Source of the DNA: Nocardioides phosphati
GTDB lineage: Bacteria > Actinomycetota > Actinomycetes > Propionibacteriales > Nocardioidaceae
Direction of reading: 5' to 3'
Length of the DNA stretch: 64,000 nucleotides
NCBI RefSeq assembly: GCF_014646375.1
Contig: NZ_BMNI01000004.1
Location: 1-64,000, forward strand
A program made the position numbers and the translations under genes. The notes under the pieces are model-generated. The model saw only the letters and a list, made by a program, of their open reading frames with translations, ran no database searches and was not told the DNA's origin. Below, piece by piece: positions 34,058-42,636 of the stretch. Each line of letters starts with the position of its first letter. Position 1 is the first letter of the stretch.

Positions 34058-34305
34058 TCAGAGACGAGCGACGAGGAACGCCGCGTCGCGCGCGGCTCGG
34101 CTGCGAAGCACAGGACGCCCAGCGGACAAGGCCATCCAGACGACCAACGACCGCGGGAGCGGCTGTTGGACGCGCGGGCGGCGGCGGGGCGCGAAGATCC
34201 GTTCGGACTCGACGTGCGACGTCCGCGTCAACGACGACGGAGACGGCTGGGTAGGCAACGCAACGCTGCTCCCCTTGGCGATCGCTGAGGGAGGCCCGAA
34301 ACGCA
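34058..34305. other. Gene-free stretch between the inverted repeat and ychF
   Basis: Together with the repeat, this makes the longest gap in the window (33912-34352). The open frames across it are Arg/Pro-rich on both strands and look like GC-driven noise. I see no gene, RNA motif or promoter here beyond the repeat to the left and the ychF terminator to the right. Confidence 0.6.
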
Positions 34306-34339
34306 ACGACCCCGGCCGCCACGAGGCAGCCGGGATCGT
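34306..34339 (-). terminator. Hairpin terminator after ychF
   Basis: Imperfect inverted repeat acgaccccggccgc / gcagccgggatcgt (34306-34319 and 34326-34339, two mismatches that can wobble-pair), 13 nt downstream of the ychF stop on the minus strand. Confidence 0.6.
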
Positions 34340-34352
34340 CGTACGACGCGGA

Positions 34353-35426
34353 TCAGACGTTGAAGCGGAACTCCACGACGTCGCCGTCCTGCATGACGTA
34401 GTCCTTGCCCTCCATGCGGGCCTTGCCGACCTCACGCGCCTTCGCGACGGAGCCGGCGGCGATGAGGTCGTCGAAGGAGACGATCTCGGCCTTGATGAAG
34501 CCCTTCTGGAAGTCGGTGTGGATGACACCGGCTGCCTCGGGCGCCGTGGCGCCCTTCTTGATCTCCCACGCGCGGACCTCCTTGGGCCCGGCGGTGAGGT
34601 AGGTCTGCAGGCCGAGGGTGTCGAAGCCGACGCGGGCGAGCTGGTCGAGGCCCGACTCGTCGATGCCGAGGTCGTTGAGCATCTCGAGCGCCTCCTCGTC
34701 GGTCATCTCGATCAGCTCGGACTCGATCTTGGCGTCGAGGAAGATCGCCTCGGCCGGGGCCACCAGCTCGCGCATCTGCGCCTTGAGGGCCTCGTCGGCC
34801 AGCTCGTCGGTGTCGCAGTTGAAGACGTAGATGAAGGGCTTCGCGGTCAGCAGCGACAGCTCACGCAGGAGCGTCCGGTCGATCTTCGTGGCGATGATCG
34901 GCGTGCCGGCCTCGAGGGCGGCCTTCGCCTCGACGGCGGCGTCGAGGTTGGCCTTGAGGTCCTTGTTCTTCTTCGCCTCCTTCTCGAGGCGGGCGATCGC
35001 CTTCTCCACCGTCTCGATGTCGGCGAGGATCAGCTCGGTCTGAATCGTCTCGATGTCGGAGCCCGGGTCGACCTTGCCGTCGACGTGGGTCACGTCCTCG
35101 TCGCGGAAGACGCGCGTCACCTGGCAGATCGCCGCGGCCTCGCGGATGTGCGCGAGGAACTTGTTGCCCAGGCCCTCACCCTGCGAGGCGCCGCGCACGA
35201 TGCCGGCGATGTCGACGAACTCGACGGTCGCGGGCAGCAGCTTCTGCGAGCCGTAGACCTTCGCCAGCTCGGCAAGGCGCGGGTCCGGGACGCCGACGAC
35301 ACCGACGTTCGGCTCGATCGTCGCGAACGGGTAGTTCGCCGCGAGCACGTTGTTCTTGGTGAGGGCGTTGAAGAGCGTCGACTTGCCCGCGTTGGGGAGA
35401 CCGACGATGCCGATAGTGAGAGCCAC
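34353..35426 (-). CDS. ychF: Redox-regulated P-loop ATPase YchF / Obg-family
   Basis: 357 aa. Walker [10 protein letters not shown] (residues 9-17), [16 protein letters not shown] switch II, then a coiled-coil insert and a C-terminal TGS domain (about 270-355). The G4 motif is altered (YVFNCDTDE), which in this family gives ATP rather than GTP preference. It binds ribosomes and affects oxidative stress response. GTG start 35426 lies 8 nt after TAGAAT (35440-35435), with no Shine-Dalgarno: a leaderless mRNA. Equivalent of Rv1112. Confidence 0.95.
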   Translation of the reverse strand: MALTIGIVGLPNAGKSTLFNALTKNNVLAANYPFATIEPNVGVVGVPDPRLAELAKVYGSQKLLPATVEFVDIAGIVRGASQGEGLGNKFLAHIREAAAICQVTRVFRDEDVTHVDGKVDPGSDIETIQTELILADIETVEKAIARLEKEAKKNKDLKANLDAAVEAKAALEAGTPIIATKIDRTLLRELSLLTAKPFIYVFNCDTDELADEALKAQMRELVAPAEAIFLDAKIESELIEMTDEEALEMLNDLGIDESGLDQLARVGFDTLGLQTYLTAGPKEVRAWEIKKGATAPEAAGVIHTDFQKGFIKAEIVSFDDLIAAGSVAKAREVGKARMEGKDYVMQDGDVVEFRFNV

Positions 35427-35646
35427 GAGGCGCGATTCTACGGCGTACGGCGGGCCGCGCCGACCGCGCGCACGATCGGGCCGCGCCGCCCTCCCGAGCC
35501 GGGCCCTGTTGGGCCGTGAGGAAGGTGTTACGGCGCCGAACCGGCCAGGAACAGACGCCGGAACGCGGAGGACGCAGAGTTGCCACCGTCACAGGCGGTC
35601 CCGACGGAGCCGACCGCCACCCATGCATGCCCGAGAGGAGTCCACG

Positions 35647-35901
35647 ATGACCCGCAACAGCTGGTTCGCCCGCACCGCCCGAGGCCGTGGCTGGACGCCG
35701 ATCACCTGGCAGGGCTGGGCCCTCGCCGTCGCGCTCGTCCTCGTCCCCCTCACCTTCGCCGGTCTGCTCGGCGCCGGACCCGGCGTCCTCGGCGCGGCGG
35801 CGTACGGCGCGACCACGGCGTTCGCGGTCTGCGCGCTGCTGCTCGTCGGCTTCGTCAAGGGCCCGGCGCCGCAGTGGCGCCTCGCCGGCCAGGACGACTA
35901 G
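35647..35901 (+). CDS. Small two-helix membrane protein A (84 aa)
   Basis: Basic N-terminus, then GWTPITWQGWALAVALVLVP and a second helix, with a short polar tail (APQWRLAGQDD). GAGAGGAG lies about 6 nt before the ATG. It resembles the next gene (W/TWQ motif, two helices, similar length), so the two look like diverged duplicates. Function unknown. Confidence 0.7.
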   Translation: MTRNSWFARTARGRGWTPITWQGWALAVALVLVPLTFAGLLGAGPGVLGAAAYGATTAFAVCALLLVGFVKGPAPQWRLAGQDD

Positions 35902-36028
35902 GAACACCCCCGCGTCCCGGGGCCTGAGGCCCTTCGTCCACGTTGGCGCGGCAATCGTCGCGAAGTAACGTGATCTGTGCCACGGTGGCCCCAAGGCCCA
36001 GGCAGGATCAGACGAAAGGCCAGCACAG

Positions 36029-36289
36029 ATGGCGAAGCACCCTCACTACTGGTTCGACCGGCGCAACCTCGGGCAGCTGCTGGTGCCCGTCACCTGGCAG
36101 GCGTTCGTGCTGATCGGCATCCAGGCGCTCCTCGTCGCCCTTGCCGCTCTGGTCATCTTCAGCAGCCTGGGCGACTGGGCGACGATCGGCTGGATCTCGC
36201 TGATCGGCCTCGGCCTCAACCTGACCTTCGTGGTCGCGATCGCGAAGAGCCCCATGCCGCACTGGCTGCGGCACAGCCTCGGCGACTGA
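36029..36289 (+). CDS. Small two-helix membrane protein B (86 aa)
   Basis: MAKHPHYWFDRRNLGQLLVP, VTWQAFVLIGIQALLVALAA, and a second helix near residues 52-72. The VTWQ motif at the first helix start matches ITWQ of the preceding gene. It is 127 bp downstream of that gene. No known function. Confidence 0.7.
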   Translation: MAKHPHYWFDRRNLGQLLVPVTWQAFVLIGIQALLVALAALVIFSSLGDWATIGWISLIGLGLNLTFVVAIAKSPMPHWLRHSLGD

Positions 36290-36308
36290 CCGGCGACCGA
36301 CCTCGGGC

Positions 36309-36563
36309 TCAGTCGAGGCGGCGGACCACCTCGGTCTGCTCGACGACGTCGTCCTCGGGCGCGGAGGCGTCGACCGGGCCCGGGTGGCGCACGACCTCGC
36401 GCGTGACGACCTCCTTGCGTGCCATCCGCGAGCGCACGATGAAGCCGACGCCCCCGAGCATGAGCACCAGCCCGAGCATGTCGGTGTCGAGCCACGACGA
36501 GTCGGCCTTGATCGCGAACGCGAAGATGCCGCCGATGACGAGCAGGATGATTCCGGGAGCCAT
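36309..36563 (-). CDS. DUF6458-type small membrane protein (84 aa)
   Basis: Two helices (about 2-19 and 29-45; IILLVIGGIFAFAIKADSSW, LDTDMLGLVLMLGGVGFIV) match the actinobacterial DUF6458 pattern, followed by a charged cytosolic tail. Function unknown. Convergent with the small membrane protein B gene. Confidence 0.75.
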   Translation of the reverse strand: MAPGIILLVIGGIFAFAIKADSSWLDTDMLGLVLMLGGVGFIVRSRMARKEVVTREVVRHPGPVDASAPEDDVVEQTEVVRRLD

Positions 36564-36647
36564 GCGCCCCCAGTGCCCGGCGCCTGCGCCAGGCAAACGA
36601 CCCCGAAGGTGTAACTCGGTGTCACAACATCTTGCTAGCGTGGCCGC

Positions 36648-37700
36648 ATGACCGTCATCGACCCCTCGGCTCCTGTCCTCGTCACGGGCGGCAGCGGCTA
36701 CGTCGCCAGCTGGATCGTCCGCTACCTCCTGGAGGACGGGCGCACCGTCCGTGCGACCGTCCGCAACCCGGCCAGGGCGACCGGCCTCGAGCACCTCCAT
36801 GCGCTCAGCGAGGCCCACCCGGGGCGGCTCACGCTGCACCAGGCGGACCTCCTCGACGAGGGCAGCTTCGCCGACGCGATGGCGGGCTGCGAGCTGGTGA
36901 TCCACACCGCCTCGCCGTTCCTCGTCGGCAAGGTCAAGGACGCCTACGCCGACCTGGTCGAGCCCGCCCTCGAGGGCACGAAGAACGTCCTGACCAGCGT
37001 CGACGCCACCCCGTCCGTCAAGCGGGTGGTGCTGACCAGCAGCGTCGTCGCTGTCTACGGCGACGCGATCGAGATGCGGGGCAAGAAGGAGTTCACCGAG
37101 TCCGACTGGAACACCACCAGCAGCCTCGAGCACCAGCCCTACTCCTACTCCAAGACCGTCGCCGAGCGTGAGGCGTGGCAGCGGCAGGCAGCGCAGGACC
37201 GCTGGGACCTCGTCACGATCCACCCCGGCCTGGTCCTCGGTCCGTCGCTCACCAAGGTCAGTGCCTCGGGCTCGATGACGACGATGAACATGTTCATCGA
37301 CGGCAGCCAGATGCTCGGCACCGCGCGGCTCTGGCTCGGCATCGTCGACGTCCGCGACGTGGCCCGCGCCCACATCGCGGCGGGCTTCACGCCCGAGGCG
37401 CACGGGCGCTACCTCACCAACTCCGAGTCGCTCCGGATGCTGCAGATCAGCCGGATCCTGCGGGCGAAGTTCGGCTCACGTCCGTCGTTCCCGCGCTTCG
37501 AGGCCCCGAAGGCGGGCGCCTGGGCCATTGCGCCGCTCATCGGCCAGACCCGCGACTTCATCGCGAAGAACGTCGGCTACCCGATCGCCTTCGACTCCAG
37601 CCGTACGACGCGCGAGCTCGGCGTCGCCTTCCGCCCGGCGGCCGCGTCGGTCGAGGCCCACTTCCAGCAGATGATCGACGACGGACTCACGCGCGCCTGA
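36648..37700 (+). CDS. Extended SDR: NAD(P)-dependent epimerase / dihydroflavonol-reductase-like
   Basis: 350 aa. The Rossmann motif TGGSGYVASWIVRYLL (about 13-28) and the catalytic pair in PYSYSKTVAE (Y-x3-K) are intact. The order and GLVLGPSLTK resemble aldehyde/ketone reductases of the dihydroflavonol-4-reductase group. Substrate unknown. TAGCGT (36636-36641) ends 6 nt before the ATG. It faces the first MpaB gene across a strong terminator and may belong to the oxidative cluster that follows. Confidence 0.85.
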   Translation: MTVIDPSAPVLVTGGSGYVASWIVRYLLEDGRTVRATVRNPARATGLEHLHALSEAHPGRLTLHQADLLDEGSFADAMAGCELVIHTASPFLVGKVKDAYADLVEPALEGTKNVLTSVDATPSVKRVVLTSSVVAVYGDAIEMRGKKEFTESDWNTTSSLEHQPYSYSKTVAEREAWQRQAAQDRWDLVTIHPGLVLGPSLTKVSASGSMTTMNMFIDGSQMLGTARLWLGIVDVRDVARAHIAAGFTPEAHGRYLTNSESLRMLQISRILRAKFGSRPSFPRFEAPKAGAWAIAPLIGQTRDFIAKNVGYPIAFDSSRTTRELGVAFRPAAASVEAHFQQMIDDGLTRA

Positions 37701-37714
37701 TCCCCTGACACAGC

Positions 37715-37749
37715 GAAGCGCCCCGGAGCGATCGGCTCCGGGGCGCTTC
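37715..37749. terminator. Strong bidirectional hairpin terminator
   Basis: Perfect 15-bp arms (37715-37729 and 37735-37749) with a GATCG loop, between convergent stops at 37700 and 37771. The stem starts GAAG and ends CTTC, giving TTC/T runs on both sides. Confidence 0.9.
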
Positions 37750-37770
37750 GTCGTACGGCGTCAGGCGGGG

Positions 37771-38874
37771 TCAGCCGACCTTGGCCGCGTTGTGGACGTC
37801 CATGGCGCCGATGTGCGCCTGCGACTCCTCGAGGCCCTCGTCGGAGGGCTTCTCGCCCTTCTCGAAGACGCGCTCGTACTGCTTCGCGCGGAACTCCTTG
37901 TGCGCCTCGGCGGGGATGTCGAAGCCGAAGTGCTGCTGGGCCTCGCGCACCTCCCAGACCTTCTCCGACAGCGGCTTGATGCCGAGGATCGCGGGCGCGG
38001 CCACCGGGACGGCCTGCGGCGCGATGAAGTTCATGAAGAGCAGCCGCACGTTGAGGTTGCTGTTGAGGAAGGAGTGCATCGCCTTCACGGGCAGACGGAC
38101 CGCGGCGTCGGTCAGGCGGCTCTGGTGGATGCCGGCCATGTCGCGCATGTACTTCGGGTAGGTCGCGATGACCGCCTTGGTCAGCAGGAAGATCGCCGGC
38201 TTGAGCGCCGCCTTCTGCCAGGCCGCGGCGTCGACGGGCAGCGCCACGTCGATCGGCAGGATGAACTTGATCATGTCCTGCGCGCCCTCGGAGGCGGCCA
38301 GGCGCGGGCGCCACTCCTCGAAGTAGCGGTGCACGGCCTCGCGGCTGGTCGGCACGAGCTCGGGGTCGATCGTCTGGAGCTTGGCGACCTCCTTCATCTC
38401 GGCCCAGAACCGGTTCTCCTCGTCCTCGGTCAGCTTGCCGGGACCGAACATCTCGTAGCACTTGAGGATCGAGTGCCAGGCCGTGACGTGGATCCAGAGC
38501 TGCGAGCCCCCGTCGTTCGCGTCGTACGTGCCGCCGGTGACGGGGTCGTGGCCGATCGCCTTGGAGTGGACCTTGACCAGCACGTCGGCGGCCTTGCAGG
38601 TCTGCTCGGCGCCGCCGAAGAGCTGCAGGCCGAAGTAGCGGAGCGTGCGGCCGTAGCGGGTCGCAGGGCGGTACTTCACGCCGCCGGACTGGATGACGGC
38701 CGCCGCCAGGTTGGGGTCGAAGTGCTCGATCGTCACCGCACGCACGAAGCCCAGGACGTACGACGTGGGGTGGCCCCACACCTTCCACGAGACCGAGTCC
38801 GGGCCCAGGAAGCCGTAGTCGGCCATCGGCTCGTACTGCGCCATCAGCTGCTTGCGGGACTTGATGCCGAGCAT
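37771..38874 (-). CDS. MpaB/rubber-oxygenase-family protein 1 (DUF2236-type)
   Basis: 367 aa. The family core is seen in DVLVKVHSKAIGHDPVTGG and GGSQLWIHVTAWHSILKCYE, where His residues would ligate heme b in the Lcp/MpaB fold. Members cleave or oxidise prenyl and other hydrophobic chains; most bacterial members have no known substrate. ATG 38874 follows AAGGAGA. An in-frame longer frame is ignored because it reads through the operator. Divergent from a TetR gene; a paralogue with the same arrangement lies at 41471. Confidence 0.85.
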   Translation of the reverse strand: MLGIKSRKQLMAQYEPMADYGFLGPDSVSWKVWGHPTSYVLGFVRAVTIEHFDPNLAAAVIQSGGVKYRPATRYGRTLRYFGLQLFGGAEQTCKAADVLVKVHSKAIGHDPVTGGTYDANDGGSQLWIHVTAWHSILKCYEMFGPGKLTEDEENRFWAEMKEVAKLQTIDPELVPTSREAVHRYFEEWRPRLAASEGAQDMIKFILPIDVALPVDAAAWQKAALKPAIFLLTKAVIATYPKYMRDMAGIHQSRLTDAAVRLPVKAMHSFLNSNLNVRLLFMNFIAPQAVPVAAPAILGIKPLSEKVWEVREAQQHFGFDIPAEAHKEFRAKQYERVFEKGEKPSDEGLEESQAHIGAMDVHNAAKVG

Positions 38875-38890
38875 CCCCGTCTCCTTCTTC

Positions 38891-38925
38891 CTACAGGGCT
38901 GTAGATATTTTCTACAGATCCGTAG
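38891..38925. promoter_or_regulatory. Operator region with overlapping CTACAG/CTGTAG dyads
   Basis: Two dyads 21 bp apart centre to centre: CTACAG-GG-CTGTAG (38891-38904, perfect) and CTACAG-AT-CCGTAG (38912-38925, one mismatch). The inner halves also form TGTAG-N7-CTACA (38900-38916), the same pattern seen at 42581-42597 before the second MpaB/TetR pair. The site lies between the divergent starts and overlaps the likely mpaB promoter. Confidence 0.75.
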
Positions 38926-38964
38926 GTTCGCATGCGACACGGCGTCACGACTACCTTTCGGTGC

Positions 38965-39606
38965 GTGAGCCGGGACACAGCGTCACAGACACCGCGCCGC
39001 CGCTACGCCGCGCGGATGCCGGTCGACGAACGCCGCGAGCAGCTGCTCGACGCAGCGCTGACCGTGCTCGTGCGCGACGGCTACGACAACGTCTCGATCG
39101 AGGCGATCGCCAAGGAGGCCGGGGTCACCCGTCCGGTCGTCTACGGCGCGTACGACGGCCTCGAGCCGCTGCTGCACGCGCTCCTCGACCGGACCCGCGA
39201 CCGCGCCCTCGGCCAGGCGATCGCACTGCTCCACGAGGCGGGCAGCCCCGCCGACGTCGACGCCTGGATCGTCCGCGCCATGGACCTCCTGGTCGACCAG
39301 GTGCAGGACGACCCCGAGGTGTGGCGGCCGGTGCTCGGCCTGACCGCCGGCGCACCCGCGATCGTCCGCGACCGGATCGCCTCGACCCGGGAGCTGATCC
39401 GCGGCTACCTGCAGGCCGGCATCGAGACCGGCATCGACCTGCGCGGCGGCCCCTTCGTCGACGCCGAGATCCTCTCGCACATCGTGCTCGCGATGGCCGA
39501 GGAGTTCGGCCGGCTGGTGCTCCAGGATCCCCCGCGTTACGACAAGGAGCGGCTGCTCGCGGCCCTCCAGGGCCTGCTCGCAGCCGCTCCTCCCACGGGC
39601 CCCTGA
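38965..39606 (+). CDS. TetR-family regulator of MpaB gene 1
   Basis: 213 aa from GTG 38965. Helix-turn-helix: VSIEAIAKEAGVTRPVVYGA (about 45-65). GTG 38965 is preferred because TACCTT (38952-38957) ends 7 nt upstream; an ATG at 38932 is in frame. It is divergent from the MpaB gene over tandem dyads, so autoregulation and control of mpaB are likely. The VTRPVVYAxY region matches the paralogue at 42637. Confidence 0.88.
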   Translation: MSRDTASQTPRRRYAARMPVDERREQLLDAALTVLVRDGYDNVSIEAIAKEAGVTRPVVYGAYDGLEPLLHALLDRTRDRALGQAIALLHEAGSPADVDAWIVRAMDLLVDQVQDDPEVWRPVLGLTAGAPAIVRDRIASTRELIRGYLQAGIETGIDLRGGPFVDAEILSHIVLAMAEEFGRLVLQDPPRYDKERLLAALQGLLAAAPPTGP

Positions 39607-39622
39607 CCGGGACCCGCCTGGC

Positions 39623-41419
39623 TCAGAACCAGGCGTCCTGCATCTCGTACGCCGTGAGGTCGCCGGCCGCGACCAGGTCGAGCATCGGCGTGATCTTCGG
39701 CAGCTCGGTGGCGAAGAAGTACCGCCCCGCCTGGCGCTTGCCGTCGTAGAAATCGCCCGGCTGCTCCCCCACCACGAGCAGCTGCTCGAGCCAGATCCAG
39801 GCGATGACGAGGTGGCCGGCCGCCTCCAGGTAGGTGGTGGCGTTGGCCATCATCTTCTCGGGGTCGCCGAGGCCGACCAGGCCGAAGGTGACCTCGCCGA
39901 CGCGGTCGAGCTGGGCCTTGAGCTGGTCGGCGTACACGCCGAGGTCGCCGCCGGCCTCACGGGCTGCGGCGATCGTCTTCTCCATGCGGCCGGCGAGCGC
40001 CATCAGGCCGGCGCCGCCGTCCATGAGGACCTTGCGGCCGAGCAGGTCGAGCGCCTGCACGCCGTGGGTGCCCTCGTGGATCGGGTTGAGGCGCTGGTCG
40101 CGCCAGTGCTGCTCGACGTCGTAGTCGCGCGTGTAGCCGGCGCCGCCGAGGACCTGGATCGCCAGCGACGTCGACTCCTGGCCCCACTGCGACGGCCACG
40201 ACTTCACGATCGGCGTGAGCACGCCGAGCACCTTCGCCGCCTCGGCGCGTGCCTCCTCGGTCTCCGCCGTCTTCTCGTCGTCGAGCAGGCTGGCGCAGAA
40301 GAGGGTCAGCCCGAGCGCGCCCTCGACGTACGACTTCTGCGCGAGGAGCATCCGGCGTACGTCGGTGTGCTCGATGATCTCGACCTGCGGGGTCGACTGG
40401 TCGCCCTGCGTGAGCGCGCGGCCCTGCGGGCGGCTGCGGGCGTACTCCAGCGACTTGAGGTACGCCGCCGACGCGGTGCCGGTGGCCGCCGTGCCGACCG
40501 CGAGCCGGGCGGCGTTCATCATGTGGAACATGTACTTGAGCCCCTTGTGGGGCTCGCCGACCAGGTAGCCGACCGCGCCGCGCCGGCCGCCGGGCTCGAA
40601 GGCGCCGTCACCGAAGACGGGCGCGGTGTTGACCGTGCCGCGCGAGCCGAGCTTGTGGTTGATGCTCGAGAGGACCACGTCGTTGCGCTCGCCGAGGGAG
40701 CCGTCGGCGTTGACCAGGAACTTCGGGACGACGAAGAGGGAGATGCCCTTCGTGCCCGCCGGGGCGTCGGGGAGCTTGGCGAGGACCAGGTGGACGATGT
40801 TCTCCGCGATCTCGTGGTCGCCACCCGAGATCCACATCTTCGAGCCGAAGACCCGGTGCGAGCCGTCGGGCTGCGGGATCGCCCGCGTGGTGACGTCGCC
40901 GAGCGAGGTGCCGGCGTGCGGCTCCGACATCGCCATCGTGCCGAAGAAGCGGCCCTCGAACATCGGGCGGGCGTAGCGCTCCTTGATCTCGTCCGAGGCG
41001 TGCGCGACGAGGAGGCTCGCGTTGGCGATCGTCAGGAACGAGTAGCACGCGGTGCCGATGTTGGCGGCGGTGAACCACGTCGAGGCGGCGGTGCCGACGG
41101 TCGCCGGCAGCTGCATGCCGCCGTACTCCTCGTCGGCCTGCAGGGCGAAGCCGTCCATCTCGGCGAACCGCTTGAGCGCCTCGCCGATCTCGGGGATCAG
41201 GTGCACCGTCTCACCGTCGAACGTCGGCTCCTGCTCGTCGCTCTTGCGGAAGTGCGTGGCGAAGTGGTCCGTCGCGAGCTGCTCGGAGAGCTGCAGCAGC
41301 GCGTCGTACGACTCACGGGAGTGCTCCGCGAAGCGCTCGCGGGCGGAGAGCCGCTCGACGTCGAGCCATTCGTAGAGCAGGAACTCCAGGTTGCGGGCGG
41401 AGAGCAGGTTCGAGGCCAC
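39623..41419 (-). CDS. Acyl-CoA dehydrogenase (long form with AcylCoADH_C_like domain)
   Basis: 598 aa. FAD/substrate motif TMAMSEPHAGTSLGDVTTRA, catalytic Glu in NPIHEGTHGVQALDLLGRKV (about residue 430), and a ~125-residue C-terminal extension (from about 470). This is the FadE5-like long acyl-CoA dehydrogenase class. Start GTG 41419 with GGAAGGA 5-6 nt upstream; a TAGGAT box (41454-41449) may be its -10. It lies between the two MpaB/TetR modules, suggesting that oxidation products enter beta-oxidation. Confidence 0.92.
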   Translation of the reverse strand: MASNLLSARNLEFLLYEWLDVERLSARERFAEHSRESYDALLQLSEQLATDHFATHFRKSDEQEPTFDGETVHLIPEIGEALKRFAEMDGFALQADEEYGGMQLPATVGTAASTWFTAANIGTACYSFLTIANASLLVAHASDEIKERYARPMFEGRFFGTMAMSEPHAGTSLGDVTTRAIPQPDGSHRVFGSKMWISGGDHEIAENIVHLVLAKLPDAPAGTKGISLFVVPKFLVNADGSLGERNDVVLSSINHKLGSRGTVNTAPVFGDGAFEPGGRRGAVGYLVGEPHKGLKYMFHMMNAARLAVGTAATGTASAAYLKSLEYARSRPQGRALTQGDQSTPQVEIIEHTDVRRMLLAQKSYVEGALGLTLFCASLLDDEKTAETEEARAEAAKVLGVLTPIVKSWPSQWGQESTSLAIQVLGGAGYTRDYDVEQHWRDQRLNPIHEGTHGVQALDLLGRKVLMDGGAGLMALAGRMEKTIAAAREAGGDLGVYADQLKAQLDRVGEVTFGLVGLGDPEKMMANATTYLEAAGHLVIAWIWLEQLLVVGEQPGDFYDGKRQAGRYFFATELPKITPMLDLVAAGDLTAYEMQDAWF

Positions 41420-41440
41420 GGGGGTCCTTCCAGAGGGGCG

Positions 41441-41461
41441 ACGCGCGGATCCTACGCGCGT
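41441..41461 (-). terminator. Short hairpin after MpaB gene 2
   Basis: Arms acgcgcg (41441-41447) and cgcgcgt (41455-41461) with loop gatccta, 10 nt downstream of the MpaB 2 stop. The loop also contains the TAGGAT hexamer proposed as the -10 of the acyl-CoA dehydrogenase, so the element is ambiguous. Confidence 0.4.
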
Positions 41462-41470
41462 GTATGAACG

Positions 41471-42523
41471 TCAGGCGAGTCGGCCGAGCACCGACTGGGA
41501 CTCGAGGAGCCCCTCGTCGCTCGGCGCCAGGCCGTCCCCGAAGACACGCTGGGCCTGGCGCGCGCGCAGCTCCAGGTGGGCCTCGGCAGGACGGACGTAG
41601 CCCCACTGGTGGCGGGCCTGATCCGGCGTCAGGACGACCGGGTTGACCGCGGGCACGCCGTACCAGTGCGGCTCGATGACCGGGAGCGTCCTGGGCGAGA
41701 GGACAGCGAGCAGGTGGCGCTGGACGGGCAGCGACCGCGCAGCGATGCGCATCAGCCCGCGGAGCCAGAGGGTGACGAGCACGTCGGTGGCCCGCGACTG
41801 GCGCACGCCGGCCAGGTCGCGCATGTGCTGCGGCAGGGTCGCGATCGTCGCGCGCCGCAAGGTGGCGTTGGCGAGGGGGCGCACCACGCCGAGGAGGCCC
41901 GCGCGGGGCACCACGGCGTTCACGCCGTCCAGCAGGTGGTCCATCATGCGCTGCGCGGCCTCACTGGCCGCGAGCCGCGGGCGCCACGCCTCGAAGTAGG
42001 CATGCACCTCCTCGCGCGACCGCGGGACGTCGGCCGGGTCGCAGGTCTGGAACTCCGCAGCGATCGCGCACTCGGCCCAGTACTGCCGCTCCTCCTCGGC
42101 CGACAGCTTGCCGGGGCCGAAGACCTCGTAGGCCTTCAGCACCGAGTGCCAGCCCGTGACCAGGATCCACAGCTGCGAGGCGGGGTCGTTCGCGTCGTAG
42201 CGCCCGCCGCCGACGGGCTCGTGGCCGATCGCCTTCGAGTGGATCTTGACCAGGACGTCGGCGAGCTTCAGCACGGTCCGCGCGTCCGCGAAGGCGACGG
42301 ATGCGAAGTACTGCACGGTCCGCGCGTACCGCGTGTTGAGCCGCGAGTAGTTGTCGCCGGTGTCATCGACGGCAGCGATGAGGTTGGGATCCAGCTCCTC
42401 GATGACCGTGGCGCGCTGGATGCCGACGAGCGGCGTCGTGGGATAGCCCCAGACCCTGCGGGTCACGGAGTCGGGGGCGAAGAACCCGTAGTCCTGGTGC
42501 GGGACGATCTTCCTCGGAGCCAT
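41471..42523 (-). CDS. MpaB/rubber-oxygenase-family protein 2 (DUF2236-type)
   Basis: 350 aa, clearly paralogous to the protein at 37771: DVLVKIHSKAIGHEPVGGG, ASQLWILVTGWHSVLKAYEV, FEAWRPRLAASEAAQRMM and the shared end LxPSDEGLxESQxxxG. The His/heme core is kept. ATG 42523 follows AAAGG about 8 nt upstream. It is divergent from its own TetR over a perfect 17-bp palindrome. Tandem gene-plus-regulator duplication is the simplest origin. Confidence 0.85.
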   Translation of the reverse strand: MAPRKIVPHQDYGFFAPDSVTRRVWGYPTTPLVGIQRATVIEELDPNLIAAVDDTGDNYSRLNTRYARTVQYFASVAFADARTVLKLADVLVKIHSKAIGHEPVGGGRYDANDPASQLWILVTGWHSVLKAYEVFGPGKLSAEEERQYWAECAIAAEFQTCDPADVPRSREEVHAYFEAWRPRLAASEAAQRMMDHLLDGVNAVVPRAGLLGVVRPLANATLRRATIATLPQHMRDLAGVRQSRATDVLVTLWLRGLMRIAARSLPVQRHLLAVLSPRTLPVIEPHWYGVPAVNPVVLTPDQARHQWGYVRPAEAHLELRARQAQRVFGDGLAPSDEGLLESQSVLGRLA

Positions 42524-42580
42524 GACAGACCTTTCGTGCCGACCCCCGGCGGGAGTCCGGACGCCATATTAATTCATGCA

Positions 42581-42597
42581 TGTAGGAATTTCCTACA
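42581..42597. promoter_or_regulatory. Perfect 17-bp operator palindrome (TGTAG-N7-CTACA)
   Basis: tgtaggaatttcctaca is a perfect palindrome midway between the divergent MpaB 2 and TetR starts. On the minus strand a TAATAT -10 (42571-42566) follows at the right distance for the palindrome to cover the -35 of the MpaB gene. The outer TGTAG/CTACA with 7-nt spacing equals the site at 38900-38916. Confidence 0.78.
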
Positions 42598-42636
42598 GTC
42601 ACGCAGGAAATGTCAGGTGTGTCATAGGATCCCGGC

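Noticed and set aside
33984..35519. 511-residue plus-strand open frame opposite ychF
   Set aside because: Antisense of a complete YchF; starts inside the inverted repeat and has no domain.
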